Shown here one piece after another: positions 36,136 through 45,587 of a DNA stretch of 64,000 nucleotides. Origin of the DNA: Stieleria varia (GTDB lineage Bacteria; Planctomycetota; Planctomycetia; Pirellulales; Pirellulaceae); contig NZ_CP151726.1 in assembly GCF_038443385.1 (NCBI RefSeq), forward strand, positions 5,890,001-5,954,000, read 5' to 3'. How positions within the stretch are numbered: the first letter of the stretch is position 1; the number at the start of each line of letters is the position of its first letter. The position numbers and the translations under genes are program-made. Below the pieces are notes generated by a model. That model was given only the letters and a program-made list of their open reading frames with translations, did no database searches and was not told the origin of the DNA.

Positions 36136-36910
36136 GGAACAGTTGCATCAGTAGATCTTCGATATTCTCACGCACACGTCCCATGTGCGTGTTCGCTGCG
36201 GCCAGAAACACGGGACAAAAGACGGCCAAGCAGAGAACGCCCAGCCCTGATCGCATGGACATGCCGACCGAAAACAAGTTCAGTGCCGGTGCGGCGCGGT
36301 TGAGCGCTGCCAGGATGAGTGTCATCAGCATCGAGAGTATCAGTACCGGACCGGCAATCAGCAGCCCTTCACCACAGACATTGCTCAGCAGCGATACTAA
36401 TGACTCTGTCGGTATCGCGTTGAGCCCTGTATCGGTTGAAAGACGATTGAATGAAACATGCAGGACCAAAATAATGAAATGGTGAACGTTGCCGACGAAG
36501 AAAAGGAGGACGGCAAACGTTTCAAACAGTCGCGAAACCAACGTCGATCCGTCTTGGCTGCCAGGATCGCTGATCGACGCGAGCGAAAGCCCTAGTTCTT
36601 GCCCCACGTAAGAGCCGGCAACCTTGGCAGGCCAGAAAAAGAGGCCCATCGCGATCGCTAAGGCAACTCCGATGCTTGCTTCTTTGAAAGTGAGAAACGA
36701 AAGACTCCAGACGCTCAAGCTATCGACACCATCTGCGGGCAAGCTGTGCACCTCCACCTCGCCGATCCAAAAGATCGCCAATGCAGCCGACAAACCAACC
36801 TTCACGAGATTGGGGAGCTGTTTCTGGCTGAACAAGGGAAAGAACGCGATAAACGCCGAGACCCGCGCCAGCACCAGCATGAACGCTACGAGAGTTTCGG
36901 GGGCAATCAT
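36128..36910 (-). CDS. fliR: Flagellar export gate protein FliR
   Basis: A 260-residue membrane protein with about six helices, matching FliR: LARVSAFIAFFPLFSQKQLPN near the N-terminus and RAAPALNLFSVGMSMRSGLG towards the C-terminus. FliR forms the export gate with FliP and FliQ. It lies between fliQ and flhB with short overlaps on both sides. fliP, usually next to fliQ, is not in this cluster. Confidence 0.95.
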   Translation of the reverse strand: MIAPETLVAFMLVLARVSAFIAFFPLFSQKQLPNLVKVGLSAALAIFWIGEVEVHSLPADGVDSLSVWSLSFLTFKEASIGVALAIAMGLFFWPAKVAGSYVGQELGLSLASISDPGSQDGSTLVSRLFETFAVLLFFVGNVHHFIILVLHVSFNRLSTDTGLNAIPTESLVSLLSNVCGEGLLIAGPVLILSMLMTLILAALNRAAPALNLFSVGMSMRSGLGVLCLAVFCPVFLAAANTHMGRVRENIEDLLMQLFHG

Positions 36911-37176
36911 CTAAGGAATTCGATCATGTTTGCGAATACATTGAGCGTGTAGTTTTGCAGCGTGGTCAGATACCAATTGGCCATCAGCATCATCACAAAT
37001 GCTACCGCGACAATCCGCGGCGCAAACGACAACGTCTGTTCTTGAACGCTCGTGACCGTCTGGCCGATGCTTACGACCAAGCCGATCACGAGACTGACAC
37101 CAACAACCGGGGCGCACAACAGCAGTGCCATCAAGAAGAAATCTTGTCCCAGAGCGACAACGTCTACCAGTTCCAT
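36907..37176 (-). CDS. fliQ: Flagellar export gate protein FliQ
   Basis: An 89-residue protein with two membrane helices and the FliQ signature LVVSIGQTVTSVQEQTLSFAP. It overlaps fliR by 4 nt. Length and topology are standard for the family. Confidence 0.96.
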   Translation of the reverse strand: MELVDVVALGQDFFLMALLLCAPVVGVSLVIGLVVSIGQTVTSVQEQTLSFAPRIVAVAFVMMLMANWYLTTLQNYTLNVFANMIEFLR

Positions 37177-37185
37177 CGTGTTCTC

Positions 37186-37911
37186 CTATTTCTTGCTCGG
37201 TCGGCTGGAAAGCGAATCAATGAGTTGATCGACAAGCACCGGGTCGCTCATTGCGCCCAGGATCTTGGATTTTTGCCGATCGGGCATCTTGTCAAGTAGT
37301 GACGCCGCAAACTCAAGCTTGCCGTTGTTTGCAAATTCCTTGAGGTAGTCGGCTGCCTGTTCCGCTTCCAGACCGGCAAACCAGCTCTTGACGTCGTTGA
37401 CTTTGTTGTCCAGATCCTCCTGCTTGGACTGTGGGTCCTCACCCGCAGCCTTCTCCATCGCTTTCAATTCAGCTCTCTTATCTTCCAAGTCAGCCAACTG
37501 AGACTCGATGGTGCCACTCAAACGCTGCAACAGCTCCACCTTCGCGTCAATGCCTTCGCTGAATGCCCGAAGCTCCTCCTGCTCTGTCTGTAGGTCGTTG
37601 AGCAGTAAGGCGACTCGATTCTCGTCTTTCGCGACCCGCTGTTCTCGCTGAACCAACTGCTGTTCCATTCGCCGAATGGAATCACTCATCTGCACGACAG
37701 CTTCCACCGAGACCGCTTCCTCGGGCCGAAACGAAACCGGTACAGCTTGAACATCCAACTTGCTTTCGTCCTCGGTTGTCGCTGCTGCTGGATCACCGTC
37801 GACCAGCTTGGTTTCATCGACATCTGACTTCTTTAGCAGATAGTTTGAAACACCCAGTGAGAGGCCAAACAGACCGATGCATGTGATGGCTGCCGCAATG
37901 ATGGTTTTCAT
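37186..37911 (-). CDS. MotE-like flagellar coiled-coil protein
   Basis: A 241-residue protein with an N-terminal membrane anchor (IIAAAITCIGLFGLSLGVSNYLL), a long coiled coil (~75-175), and a C-terminal helical domain with the pattern YLKEFANNGKLEFAASLLDKMPDRQKSKILGAM, resembling the MgtE-N-like domain of FlbB/MotE. MotE-type proteins are periplasmic chaperones for the stator/motor in some bacteria. Its place directly after fliJ and before fliQ supports a flagellar role. The assignment is by architecture. Confidence 0.75.
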   Translation of the reverse strand: MKTIIAAAITCIGLFGLSLGVSNYLLKKSDVDETKLVDGDPAAATTEDESKLDVQAVPVSFRPEEAVSVEAVVQMSDSIRRMEQQLVQREQRVAKDENRVALLLNDLQTEQEELRAFSEGIDAKVELLQRLSGTIESQLADLEDKRAELKAMEKAAGEDPQSKQEDLDNKVNDVKSWFAGLEAEQAADYLKEFANNGKLEFAASLLDKMPDRQKSKILGAMSDPVLVDQLIDSLSSRPSKK

Positions 37912-37914
37912 AGA

Positions 37915-38349
37915 TCAGTTTCCCTTGCGTGCTTGCAAATACCGGTCATCCGCCTCAGCCGATTGTATGCGTTCGTGTGCGATGTCAATGTCCACGCGCA
38001 GTCGATCGATGAAGGTCTCCAAGCCACGAACTTTGGACTTTTGCTGGATCACTCTCGCCAACACTTCGTCACGAACCTCAATAGCTTTATCGACATCCTG
38101 TCCGATCGCAGCGAGGCGTTCTTGCAGTTGTACCCCGAAACACATCAGTTGCTGCAGCTCGGTGATGGAGGGTTGAGTGTGCAACAGCGTCAGGTCACGA
38201 ATCTGCTTCTCCAGAGAGTCCTGTTCGCTGCGAATGCGTTGCAGGGCAGATTCTGCAAACGAAAGCTCGGCCGATGTAGCATCGAGCGTATTCTGTTCGA
38301 GGGAACGAAGCCGCTGTACCTGCCTGAGTTTCTCGCGTAGTGCACTCAC
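37915..38349 (-). CDS. fliJ: Flagellar export protein FliJ
   Basis: A 144-residue, almost entirely coiled-coil protein of the right length for FliJ, directly downstream of fliI with a 4-nt overlap. FliJ is the stalk of the FliI ATPase ring and links it to FlhA. The sequence itself is weakly conserved, so the call relies on size, coiled coil and position. Confidence 0.88.
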   Translation of the reverse strand: MSALREKLRQVQRLRSLEQNTLDATSAELSFAESALQRIRSEQDSLEKQIRDLTLLHTQPSITELQQLMCFGVQLQERLAAIGQDVDKAIEVRDEVLARVIQQKSKVRGLETFIDRLRVDIDIAHERIQSAEADDRYLQARKGN

Positions 38350-39644
38350 TGGACGGCTCCGATAAATTGATTCAGAGCCGAGAGTTGTTGGATGGTTGTG
38401 GTGAAGTCACTTGCGTTGTTGAGCGGTTGTTGCAGAAAGCGATTGACTGCAGGAATCTTTTCTACGGCTTGATCCGATGCAGGGACAATGCCTCTCTTGT
38501 AGGCACCGATCTGGATGAGATCGTTGACGTCTCGAAAGCGAGCCATGATTTTTCGAGCGTTGGTGACATGGTTTTGATGCTCTTTGGATGTCACTTCGTT
38601 GAACAATCGGCTAACACTTGCCAACACATCGATCGCCGGATAGTGGTTTTGGTGAGCGAGATCTCGACTCAACACGATATGGCCATCCAGGATTGATCGC
38701 GCGGAATCCGCAACTGGATCATTCATGTCGTCACCGTCAACGAGAACCGTCAAAAGTCCCGTGATGGTGCCTTTGTCACTCGCCCCGAGTTGCTCTAGCA
38801 ATTGGGCCATCTTCTGAAAAACGCTGGGGGTGTATCCACGTGATGTAGGTGGTTCACCCAACAGGAGCCCCAGTTCTCGTTGTGCATGTGACAGACGTGT
38901 CAAACTGTCGAGCATCAAGAGAACGTTCTTACCTTGCTCTCGAAACCATCCTGCGATCACGATAGCTGCTTCGCTGGCACGGATTCTGGCGAGCGGTGGT
39001 TCGTCCGAGGTCGATACGATCACGATCGATTTTGCCAATCCTGCAGGTCCTAAACTCTGCTCGATAAAAGGGCGAACCTCTCGTCCCCGCTCACCTATGA
39101 GTGCGACGACATTGATATCAGACTCGGCCTGCTTTGCGATCTCGCCCAGAAGCGTGCTTTTTCCAACCCCGCTGCCAGCGAACAGACCGACACGCTGACC
39201 TTTTCCCATCGTCAACATCCCGTCGATCGCGCGAATACCCGTCGAAAATGGTTCCACGATGTTTGGACGAGTCAGCGGATCCGGTGACTTGAGCTCCATC
39301 GTCGTTCTCGGAATCCCGGTGAGTGGCGGACCACCATCGATCGGCATTCCAAAAGCGTTGACGACTCGTCCCAACATGCCCATACCGACGGGGAACCGCA
39401 TTCGAGAGCCGGTTGAGACGATCAGATCGTTGCGTCGAAAATGCTGACCGGCCTCGAACGGCATGACCTGAACTAAGTCATCGCTAAAGCCAATCACCTC
39501 CGCCAGGACACGACGATCACCTTGAGATTCAATTTGGAGGAGATCGCCAATCCCCGCATCGATCCTCGCGCATATCCGGCCTTCGACGCTCACCAGACGT
39601 CCGCAAGTCCGAATCCACTGTGACGCAGGAGGTGTTTGGATCAT
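38346..39644 (-). CDS. fliI: Flagellum-specific ATPase FliI
   Basis: A 432-residue F1-beta-like ATPase: Walker A GSGVGKST at 157-164, ALIGERGREVRPFIEQSLG, Walker B VLLMLDSLTRLSHAQRELGL, and GYTPSVFQKMAQLLEQLG. It powers or primes substrate entry to the flagellar type III export apparatus. Overlaps fliH and fliJ by 4 nt on each side. Confidence 0.97.
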   Translation of the reverse strand: MIQTPPASQWIRTCGRLVSVEGRICARIDAGIGDLLQIESQGDRRVLAEVIGFSDDLVQVMPFEAGQHFRRNDLIVSTGSRMRFPVGMGMLGRVVNAFGMPIDGGPPLTGIPRTTMELKSPDPLTRPNIVEPFSTGIRAIDGMLTMGKGQRVGLFAGSGVGKSTLLGEIAKQAESDINVVALIGERGREVRPFIEQSLGPAGLAKSIVIVSTSDEPPLARIRASEAAIVIAGWFREQGKNVLLMLDSLTRLSHAQRELGLLLGEPPTSRGYTPSVFQKMAQLLEQLGASDKGTITGLLTVLVDGDDMNDPVADSARSILDGHIVLSRDLAHQNHYPAIDVLASVSRLFNEVTSKEHQNHVTNARKIMARFRDVNDLIQIGAYKRGIVPASDQAVEKIPAVNRFLQQPLNNASDFTTTIQQLSALNQFIGAVQ

Positions 39645-40168
39645 GGAGAGCCTACGGAGTTGATTTCAAAGACCTCGTGCAGATAGCTGTCAAGCTCTAG
39701 CAGAAGCCCGCTGTGATCGGTTTCAACACGCACATCGCCTGCCCCGACGGATTTGTCCGCCAAAACGCTTACCCGCGTTATTTCTTCGTCCCGCACCCAG
39801 TCTTGAACAGCGCTTAGGCAGTCAGGAGACACATACACCGTCGCATCAATCTTGGGTGGCAGCGCGTCAACACCCCTCTTGACGTACTGGGTGACACGTT
39901 GCTCGATCAGCTCGTCGCTTCCATTGAGTACCGAACGTGCAACCTGAACAGCGGTTTCTAACACTGATTCGTTGAGGGAAATGAGCCTGCTCGCGATCAG
40001 TCTTTCCAATTGACTGATTCTTTCGAGGGAAGTCTGCAGTGACTGGAGGACCTCATCGGTTGAAATTGGCTCTGGTGTTTTCTCCACATGCGACACATGG
40101 ATCTGGAAGCCATCTCGTGAGGTAACGTTCCTGAGCACACGATCCAATGGGATGGAAAAGTGATTCAT
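39641..40168 (-). CDS. fliH: Flagellar assembly protein FliH
   Basis: A 175-residue protein upstream of fliI with a 4-nt overlap. The central helix (LQTSLERISQLERLIASRLISLNES) and the C-terminal FliH/V-ATPase-E-like domain (AVQVARSVLNGSDELIEQRVTQYVKRGV) fit FliH, the FliI regulator. It is shorter than enterobacterial FliH (~230 residues), with a reduced N-terminus. Confidence 0.9.
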   Translation of the reverse strand: MNHFSIPLDRVLRNVTSRDGFQIHVSHVEKTPEPISTDEVLQSLQTSLERISQLERLIASRLISLNESVLETAVQVARSVLNGSDELIEQRVTQYVKRGVDALPPKIDATVYVSPDCLSAVQDWVRDEEITRVSVLADKSVGAGDVRVETDHSGLLLELDSYLHEVFEINSVGSP

Positions 40169-40170
40169 CT

Positions 40171-41196
40171 TTATGCCATCTCCACCGCGCCGGACTCCAC
40201 CAGTTCGATCAGAATCTTTACGACTTCGGAACGACCGGAATCAATCTCATCTTGCTTTGCATTGGCTTTGTATTGCATTTCCTCTTGCAATGCCTCTTTG
40301 GCACGCTTGGACATGTTCCCCAAAACGTGATTGAGCAAGTCTTCTTCGACGTTTTGCAAAGCAACCACCAAGACATCGGTTTGACATTGCCCAAGCAATT
40401 TTTGCAGATCTCGCGCCTCCAATTTTTTGAGGTCATCGAATCGATACAACAACCCTTTGACTTGTTCCGCTAATTCTTCGTCGCTCTTGGCCAGTTCTTC
40501 CAGCATGGGCCCTTGTAGTGATCGGGGCATGGATCGCATCAAGCGTGCCATCTTTTCCGCCGAGTCTTCTTCCGAACGCCGCTCCTTGACATCCAACGCC
40601 AACTCCAAGGCCTTTTCGAGCACACATTGTGTGACGCGCGAACTTGTAGAGTCCTGGTTGGCCAGTTGCAAGAAAATCAAAGGACGAAGCGTCTCTGGCA
40701 GAAACTCGATCGTCTTCGCCGCATGTTCATCCGCCAGTCGCCGTACCACAATCGCAATCACTTGTGGTCGTTCATTTCTAAGCCCATGGGCGAGCTGGTA
40801 CGGGTGCACATGATTGAGGTCAACGATCAGGTTTCCGGTCAACTTTGGTGCGTCAAAACGCTTGTTCAGTTCCACCTCGACGTCGAACTGGTCCTCCGAC
40901 AACTGCAAAATAGCTGGCGCGTCATCATCATCCTCAAGGGAATCATCCTCGGCGTCGCCGCCTTTCAATCCAGAACGCCCGGAAGCCTGCAACGCCATCT
41001 GAAAGTAGCTAGAGAAGTCGTCCAGTACGAGGTCGATCTCCTCCTGACTGGGTGGGTATTGCTGAAAGTCGGTGATGGCATTCTCCAAGTTGGCCAATGC
41101 ATCACCCGAGAGCCCGGCCTTGGCAGACGCAGCGGCTTCGTCGCCCAACAGGTTGACCAGCAAGGCCAGTCGTTCCGAACGCGTTAACATGGTCAT
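40171..41196 (-). CDS. fliG: Flagellar motor switch protein FliG
   Basis: A 341-residue protein with the three FliG domains: TRSERLALLVNLLGDEAA at the N-terminus, LNHVHPYQLAHGLRNERPQVIAIV in the middle (EHPQ-like), and a C-terminal DDLKKLEARDLQKLLGQCQTDVLVVALQ with the charged torque helix. FliG couples ion flow through MotA to rotation and binds FliF. Three Met codons (41202, 41196, 41190) follow a GGGAG site; 41196 has the best spacing. Confidence 0.95.
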   Translation of the reverse strand: MTMLTRSERLALLVNLLGDEAAASAKAGLSGDALANLENAITDFQQYPPSQEEIDLVLDDFSSYFQMALQASGRSGLKGGDAEDDSLEDDDDAPAILQLSEDQFDVEVELNKRFDAPKLTGNLIVDLNHVHPYQLAHGLRNERPQVIAIVVRRLADEHAAKTIEFLPETLRPLIFLQLANQDSTSSRVTQCVLEKALELALDVKERRSEEDSAEKMARLMRSMPRSLQGPMLEELAKSDEELAEQVKGLLYRFDDLKKLEARDLQKLLGQCQTDVLVVALQNVEEDLLNHVLGNMSKRAKEALQEEMQYKANAKQDEIDSGRSEVVKILIELVESGAVEMA

Positions 41197-41211
41197 CGTC
41201 ATCTCCCAGCG

Positions 41212-42738
41212 TTAAGCGGCCTTCCGCTGGGGATTGGACTCTTCTTTCTCGGCGCCCGACCACGCCTTTACGATTCTCTCAAACACCTCCGGATTTTCTT
41301 TCACGAGTTGAGATAGCTGGCTAACATTCTCTAAACGTTCGCGATCCAACTGTGGTTGGGCAACATCGGCCCCCGACTCTGTGATCGGACGAATACGTTT
41401 GAGCAGCAGGAATCCCATGACAAACGCAAAAACCGCTGCAATTGCGAGGGATGCTTTCTCAACCAGTGATGTCAGGTTCTGCCAATCGAATGGCGCAAGG
41501 GCGATTTCGGTGTCTGGACTTGAGGAAGGAAACGGCAGCAATTCCACGGAGATCGCGTCTGTGTCTTCCCGAAAACCGACGGCATTCTTGACAATCGACG
41601 TGACCTTTTGATCCAGTCCCGCCAACAGCGTACCGTCCTCTGATTTTAAGCCAGGCGCACCTGAGTTTACGATCACGCTGACGGTCATCAGATTCCGTGT
41701 TGGCGTTACGTTTGCTTGCGTCTCTTCGGTTTTGGGGACTAGGTAGCTCGTCTTGATGTTTTCAGTTTTGCTTAGGACGCTTGCAGAGCCTTTGCGTCGC
41801 GACTGCAGGTTTGACGCAACGCCCGCAGCACCCGTCGGCGGCTCTTCGGAATTGGTGGTCGACTCCGAAATCAGGTCTTCCTGTGAGGCAACCTTTCCGT
41901 CAGGATCGTACTTGGTGATGGTCGTTGAGCCATTTGTGAAGGTGTAGTCCAAGCTCACTTGAACACTTGCGTTTCCGTGCCCGAGGAAATGAAAGAGTTG
42001 CTCCTCGGCCTTCCTGGCCAGCTTGCTTTCCGCTTCTGCGATGTACTCGACTTGATTGCTGATCTGCTTGGTTCCCTCGTCAGGAATCGTATAGTTTCGT
42101 CCATCCTTGTCAGTGATCTGCACTGCCTCGGGTCGCAAGTCCTCCACGGCGAAAGCAACAAAGGAAGCGATCGACTCGGCTTGCTGTTCACTCAGTCGTT
42201 CACCGTTGCGGAGCGTCAGCAGAACGCTGGCGGTAGGCGTAGACGTTCGGCGTTCAAAGGGTCCCTTCTCTGGGAGGTTGAGATGGACGTCGGCGTTTTC
42301 GACGACATTCATCTTCTTGATGGTGGCGGCAAGTTGGTTTTGCTTTTGGATGCGAGCGAGATTACGACGTTCGGTGGGGCTGCCAAATGCGCCTCCGAGG
42401 CTGCCGCTCATCATGTCATCGGCAGTAGCAACTCCCGTCCCTCTTGCCAACAGCTTTGCCTTTGCGTAATCCCTTTTGTCAACCAGCAAGTTGCCCCCGG
42501 CGCCAGACAGTTGGTATTCGATTCCTGCTTTATCCAATGCATCAATGACTCGATCAACCTTTTCGCCCTCTGATTCGCTTACCAGAACGACGTAACTGGG
42601 TTGGACGGACCAATAGCCAACACCCGCGATCGCGATGGCGCAGATCCCCGCCAGCAACAGAATCCCCACCCGCCCGGCAGGTGAGTTTTCCTGCCAGATG
42701 TTGAGGACGGCGTCGATGAATGGTTTGAGGGTTTTCAC
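41212..42738 (-). CDS. fliF: Flagellar MS-ring protein FliF
   Basis: A 508-residue protein with an N-terminal membrane helix (GRVGILLLAGICAIAIAGVGYW) and a second at about 440-460 (ASLAIAAVFAFVMGFLLL). Between them are the FliF ring-building domains (YVVLVSESEGEKVDRVIDALDKAGIEYQL; NVVENADVHLNLPEKGPFERR). The C-terminal tail binds FliG. It sits between fliE and fliG as usual. Confidence 0.96.
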   Translation of the reverse strand: MKTLKPFIDAVLNIWQENSPAGRVGILLLAGICAIAIAGVGYWSVQPSYVVLVSESEGEKVDRVIDALDKAGIEYQLSGAGGNLLVDKRDYAKAKLLARGTGVATADDMMSGSLGGAFGSPTERRNLARIQKQNQLAATIKKMNVVENADVHLNLPEKGPFERRTSTPTASVLLTLRNGERLSEQQAESIASFVAFAVEDLRPEAVQITDKDGRNYTIPDEGTKQISNQVEYIAEAESKLARKAEEQLFHFLGHGNASVQVSLDYTFTNGSTTITKYDPDGKVASQEDLISESTTNSEEPPTGAAGVASNLQSRRKGSASVLSKTENIKTSYLVPKTEETQANVTPTRNLMTVSVIVNSGAPGLKSEDGTLLAGLDQKVTSIVKNAVGFREDTDAISVELLPFPSSSPDTEIALAPFDWQNLTSLVEKASLAIAAVFAFVMGFLLLKRIRPITESGADVAQPQLDRERLENVSQLSQLVKENPEVFERIVKAWSGAEKEESNPQRKAA

Positions 42739-42796
42739 AGTTGGATTCAGTGGGATCGATGGAGTAGCGTTGGCGGTTTAGCACAAGCGTTACTGT

Positions 42797-43099
42797 TTAG
42801 AACTGCATTCGCATCAGTTCGTTGTAGGACTCAATGAGCTGGTTGCGGACTTCCATGAACAGTTGAAAGGACATCTCTGATTTCACAACCTGCATCACCA
42901 CTTGTTGAACGTCATCGTTCTTACCGGTAACGAGGTCATTGATTGCTGCGTCGGAGCTAATCTGGTCGTCATTGACCTTTGAAAGCAGGTCACCAAAGCT
43001 GACATCGCCGGTGTTTGCGGGTTTGGCAGACGCTGGCGATGAGGGAGGGGCGACATTGGCACTACCGTTGATGTGAGGAAGCGGTGCCGGAGACATCAT
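42797..43099 (-). CDS. fliE: Flagellar hook-basal body protein FliE
   Basis: A 100-residue protein with the C-terminal FliE pattern VVKSEMSFQLFMEVRNQLIESYNELMRMQF and the preceding VNDDQISSDAAINDLVTG. FliE joins the MS ring to the rod. It overlaps flgC by 4 nt. Confidence 0.95.
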   Translation of the reverse strand: MMSPAPLPHINGSANVAPPSSPASAKPANTGDVSFGDLLSKVNDDQISSDAAINDLVTGKNDDVQQVVMQVVKSEMSFQLFMEVRNQLIESYNELMRMQF

Positions 43100-43530
43100 C
43101 GTCCTCCTTGCAGCAGTGTCAGGGTCTTCTCCACCATTTCCTTGAACAAGCTGATTGCCCGCGTGTTCGCTTCATAGGATCGACTCGCAGTGATCAGATC
43201 CACCATTTCCTCAGGAATCTTGACATTGGAGAGTCTGACGAAGCCGTCAGCATTGGCATGGGGATGCCCCGGATTGTACACCTCGGGAAAATCCGTCATG
43301 TCGCCTTCGATCCCCACGACCTGCACGCCGTGATAGCCCTCCTTGGAATTCGCTGTGCCGATTTCATCCATGGCAGCGGAAAAGACCACCGCTTGGCGAC
43401 GATAGGGGTCGCCCGTTTCCGTCATCGTTGTGCCGGCGTTTGCAATATTGTTCGCCGTGATCTCCATTCGCATCCGCTCTGCTGCCAAGCCGGATGCACT
43501 GATATCGATCGCTGAAAATGGCCCAGACAT
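43096..43530 (-). CDS. flgC: Flagellar proximal rod protein FlgC
   Basis: A 144-residue rod protein: AIDISASGLAAERMRMEITANNIANAGT at the N-terminus and NVKIPEEMVDLITASRSYEANTRAI at the C-terminus, both signatures of the FlgB/C/F/G family and specifically FlgC. GHPHANADGFVRLSNV is also diagnostic. Located between flgB and fliE. Confidence 0.97.
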   Translation of the reverse strand: MSGPFSAIDISASGLAAERMRMEITANNIANAGTTMTETGDPYRRQAVVFSAAMDEIGTANSKEGYHGVQVVGIEGDMTDFPEVYNPGHPHANADGFVRLSNVKIPEEMVDLITASRSYEANTRAISLFKEMVEKTLTLLQGGR

Positions 43531-43567
43531 GGTTCAACGCCTCCTTGCATGAACACCCACAGACACG

Positions 43568-43921
43568 CTAACCCGAAATGGCACGTCGCATGGTATCCAG
43601 CTTTGACGCCATCAAATGCGAATAGGTTTGGAACACCAATGCGTTCTTCTTAAGCTCCGAGACTTCCCGCTCCAGATCGACGTTGTTGCCGTCAACGCGT
43701 TCGGCAAGCCCGGAAACCGTTTCCGTGCTAACGTTGTCAATGACTGAATCCTGCGCATTTCTTGATTCAAGTTGCCGCATGAGCTCGTCGTAATTGACCT
43801 GCTGAGTCTTGTAGCCCGGCGTATTGACGTTCGCAATATTCTGGCTGACGGCACGATGGTTTGCATCGACGCCTTTGAGGGCACTGCCTAGCAGGTTCAC
43901 TTGTGAAAAAATTCCGGACAT
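43568..43921 (-). CDS. flgB: Flagellar proximal rod protein FlgB
   Basis: A 117-residue rod protein with LLGSALKGVDANHRAVSQNIANVNTPGYKTQQ at the N-terminus and a C-terminal NNVDLEREVSELKKNALVFQTYSHLM. ATG 43921 is chosen over 43984, since the shorter form matches the family start. It is the first gene of the basal-body operon and is divergent from motA across ~240 bp. No clear sigma-54 or sigma-28 promoter was found there. Confidence 0.95.
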   Translation of the reverse strand: MSGIFSQVNLLGSALKGVDANHRAVSQNIANVNTPGYKTQQVNYDELMRQLESRNAQDSVIDNVSTETVSGLAERVDGNNVDLEREVSELKKNALVFQTYSHLMASKLDTMRRAISG

Positions 43922-44162
43922 GCATGTTGTATCGGCTGCGTCGACGTTGTGCTTGAGTGGCCCGATGTCGTGTTGACCTCGCAAAAGACGAGGAAACGCC
44001 CTCAGACACGCGAGGGTTTTCCCTCATTGCGGTCCTGATGAATCTGAATTGCGGAGCCTTTGATCAGTGGAACCTAGAGTCGAATAAGCCGCGTTGTATC
44101 GCGGCAAGCACGCAATCATGACTAGCCGCCTCCGTAGGGAGTCGCAACACGGGCAGGGAACA

Positions 44163-44939
44163 ATGGACATCGCAACCATTCTTGGGCTGATCCTCGGGTT
44201 CGGACTCATTCTTGTTTCCATCGCTATGGGCGGTGGTGGCCTGGGTCCGTTCATCGACATCCCCAGTGGAATGATCGTGTTCGGAGGAGCCATTGCCGCC
44301 TCGCTGATCAACTTCCCGCTCAAGAACAACCTTGGTGCGTTCGGCGTGATCATGAAATGCTTTCTTTTTAAGCTCCCTGATGCCGCCGACACCATCGCTC
44401 AATTCAAACAGTTTGCTGAGATCGTCCGCAAGGATGGACTGCTGGCACTGGAAGACAAAGTCTCTGAGATCAAAGACGACTACATGCGTCGAGGCATGGA
44501 GGCGTTGATCGGCGGTGCATCTGCCGAGGAGATCTCCGAACTGCTTGAAACCGAATTGGCGTACATTCAGACGCGACACGTCAACGGAAAGAAAATCATC
44601 GATTCTTGTGGTGCAGCCGCACCTGCATTCGGGATGATCGGAACCTTGATCGGTCTTGTTCAGATGTTGCGTGCCTTGGATGACCCAAGCAAGATCGGGG
44701 GCGGTATGGCAACCGCTTTGCTAACAACCTTGTACGGAGCATTGGTCGCGAATGTGGTTTGTATTCCATTGGCGGGCAAGCTGGAAACTCGCAGCATGGA
44801 GGAGACCATGATCCGTGAGCTGATGATTAAAGGCATCACATTGCTGGGCGAAGGCGCGACACCACGTGCCGTCGGTGAACAACTGCTCACGTTCCTGGCT
44901 CCAAAGACTCGTAGCTCGATCGAACCAAAGGCTGCGTGA
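44163..44939 (+). CDS. motA: Flagellar stator protein MotA
   Basis: A 258-residue protein with four membrane helices: MDIATILGLILGFGLILVSI, SGMIVFGGAIAASLI, and, after the cytoplasmic loop, APAFGMIGTLIGLVQMLRAL and ALLTTLYGALVANVVCIPLAGKL. The Pro and Gly positions around GTLIGL are typical. It forms the stator ring that drives FliG rotation. ATG 44163 replaces the longer 44094 frame. Its stop overlaps the first motB-like start by one base (TGATG). Confidence 0.95.
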   Translation: MDIATILGLILGFGLILVSIAMGGGGLGPFIDIPSGMIVFGGAIAASLINFPLKNNLGAFGVIMKCFLFKLPDAADTIAQFKQFAEIVRKDGLLALEDKVSEIKDDYMRRGMEALIGGASAEEISELLETELAYIQTRHVNGKKIIDSCGAAAPAFGMIGTLIGLVQMLRALDDPSKIGGGMATALLTTLYGALVANVVCIPLAGKLETRSMEETMIRELMIKGITLLGEGATPRAVGEQLLTFLAPKTRSSIEPKAA

Positions 44940-45586
44940 TGAAGAAGGAAGTCAAGTCAGATCCGCCAGAAGATATCCCAGCATGGTTCATGACCTACAG
45001 CGATGTCATCACGCTGTTGATGACGTTCTTTATCTTGCTGCTGACGTTCTCCACAACGGAGAAGGAGCGATTTGAAAAGATCACCGCAAGCTTCTCCGGC
45101 AACTCAGGCGCCACCGGTGTCGCAGGACATGCCCACGAGGGACTAGACCGCGACTGCTGGTCCACTCGTGTTCGCCCGCGGGCCGCCCGGATCGCAATGG
45201 AAGGCTCTGAGATTCCCGGTGAGATCACAGAAACTTCCGAGGCCGCCGTCGGCCGAGGACTGGAGACGGTGGACGAGGAACAGGCGAAAAAGGACGTGAT
45301 GAAGTCCTACGCCTTTCAAGCAAACTTGCCGCAACTCGTTAACGAACATAATCAACTCACCAGCCGTGGAATTCAGATCGCCGCCAAGTTGTCCAAGCAA
45401 CTCAAATCGTTGCCCGTTCACTGCGCAATCGAAATCTCCAACAAGTCAATCGCTGAGCGTGCCATCGCGTTTGCCGATCATCTCTACCACGTCGAGATGG
45501 TGCGGCCAGGCCAGATCGGCGTCGGGATGGTTGATGACATTGATTCGACAGCGGTGCGTTTCGTGATCGAAAGGTACGAGTCGTAA
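44939..45586 (+). CDS. motB: MotB-like stator protein, first copy
   Basis: A 215-residue protein with one membrane helix holding the ion-binding Asp: WFMTYSDVITLLMTFFILLLTF. The periplasmic part is shorter than in E. coli MotB (308 residues) and its C-terminal half (LPVHCAIEISNKSIAERAIAFADHLYHVE) is a divergent OmpA/MotB peptidoglycan-binding domain. It is translationally coupled to motA. A second, different motB-like gene begins right after it. Confidence 0.85.
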   Translation: MKKEVKSDPPEDIPAWFMTYSDVITLLMTFFILLLTFSTTEKERFEKITASFSGNSGATGVAGHAHEGLDRDCWSTRVRPRAARIAMEGSEIPGEITETSEAAVGRGLETVDEEQAKKDVMKSYAFQANLPQLVNEHNQLTSRGIQIAAKLSKQLKSLPVHCAIEISNKSIAERAIAFADHLYHVEMVRPGQIGVGMVDDIDSTAVRFVIERYES

Positions 45587-45587
45587 G

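Noticed and set aside
43922-44162. Searched for sigma-54 or sigma-28 promoters between flgB and motA
   Set aside because: No GG-N10-GC pair with supporting bases and no acceptable TAAA/GCCGATAA pair was found.
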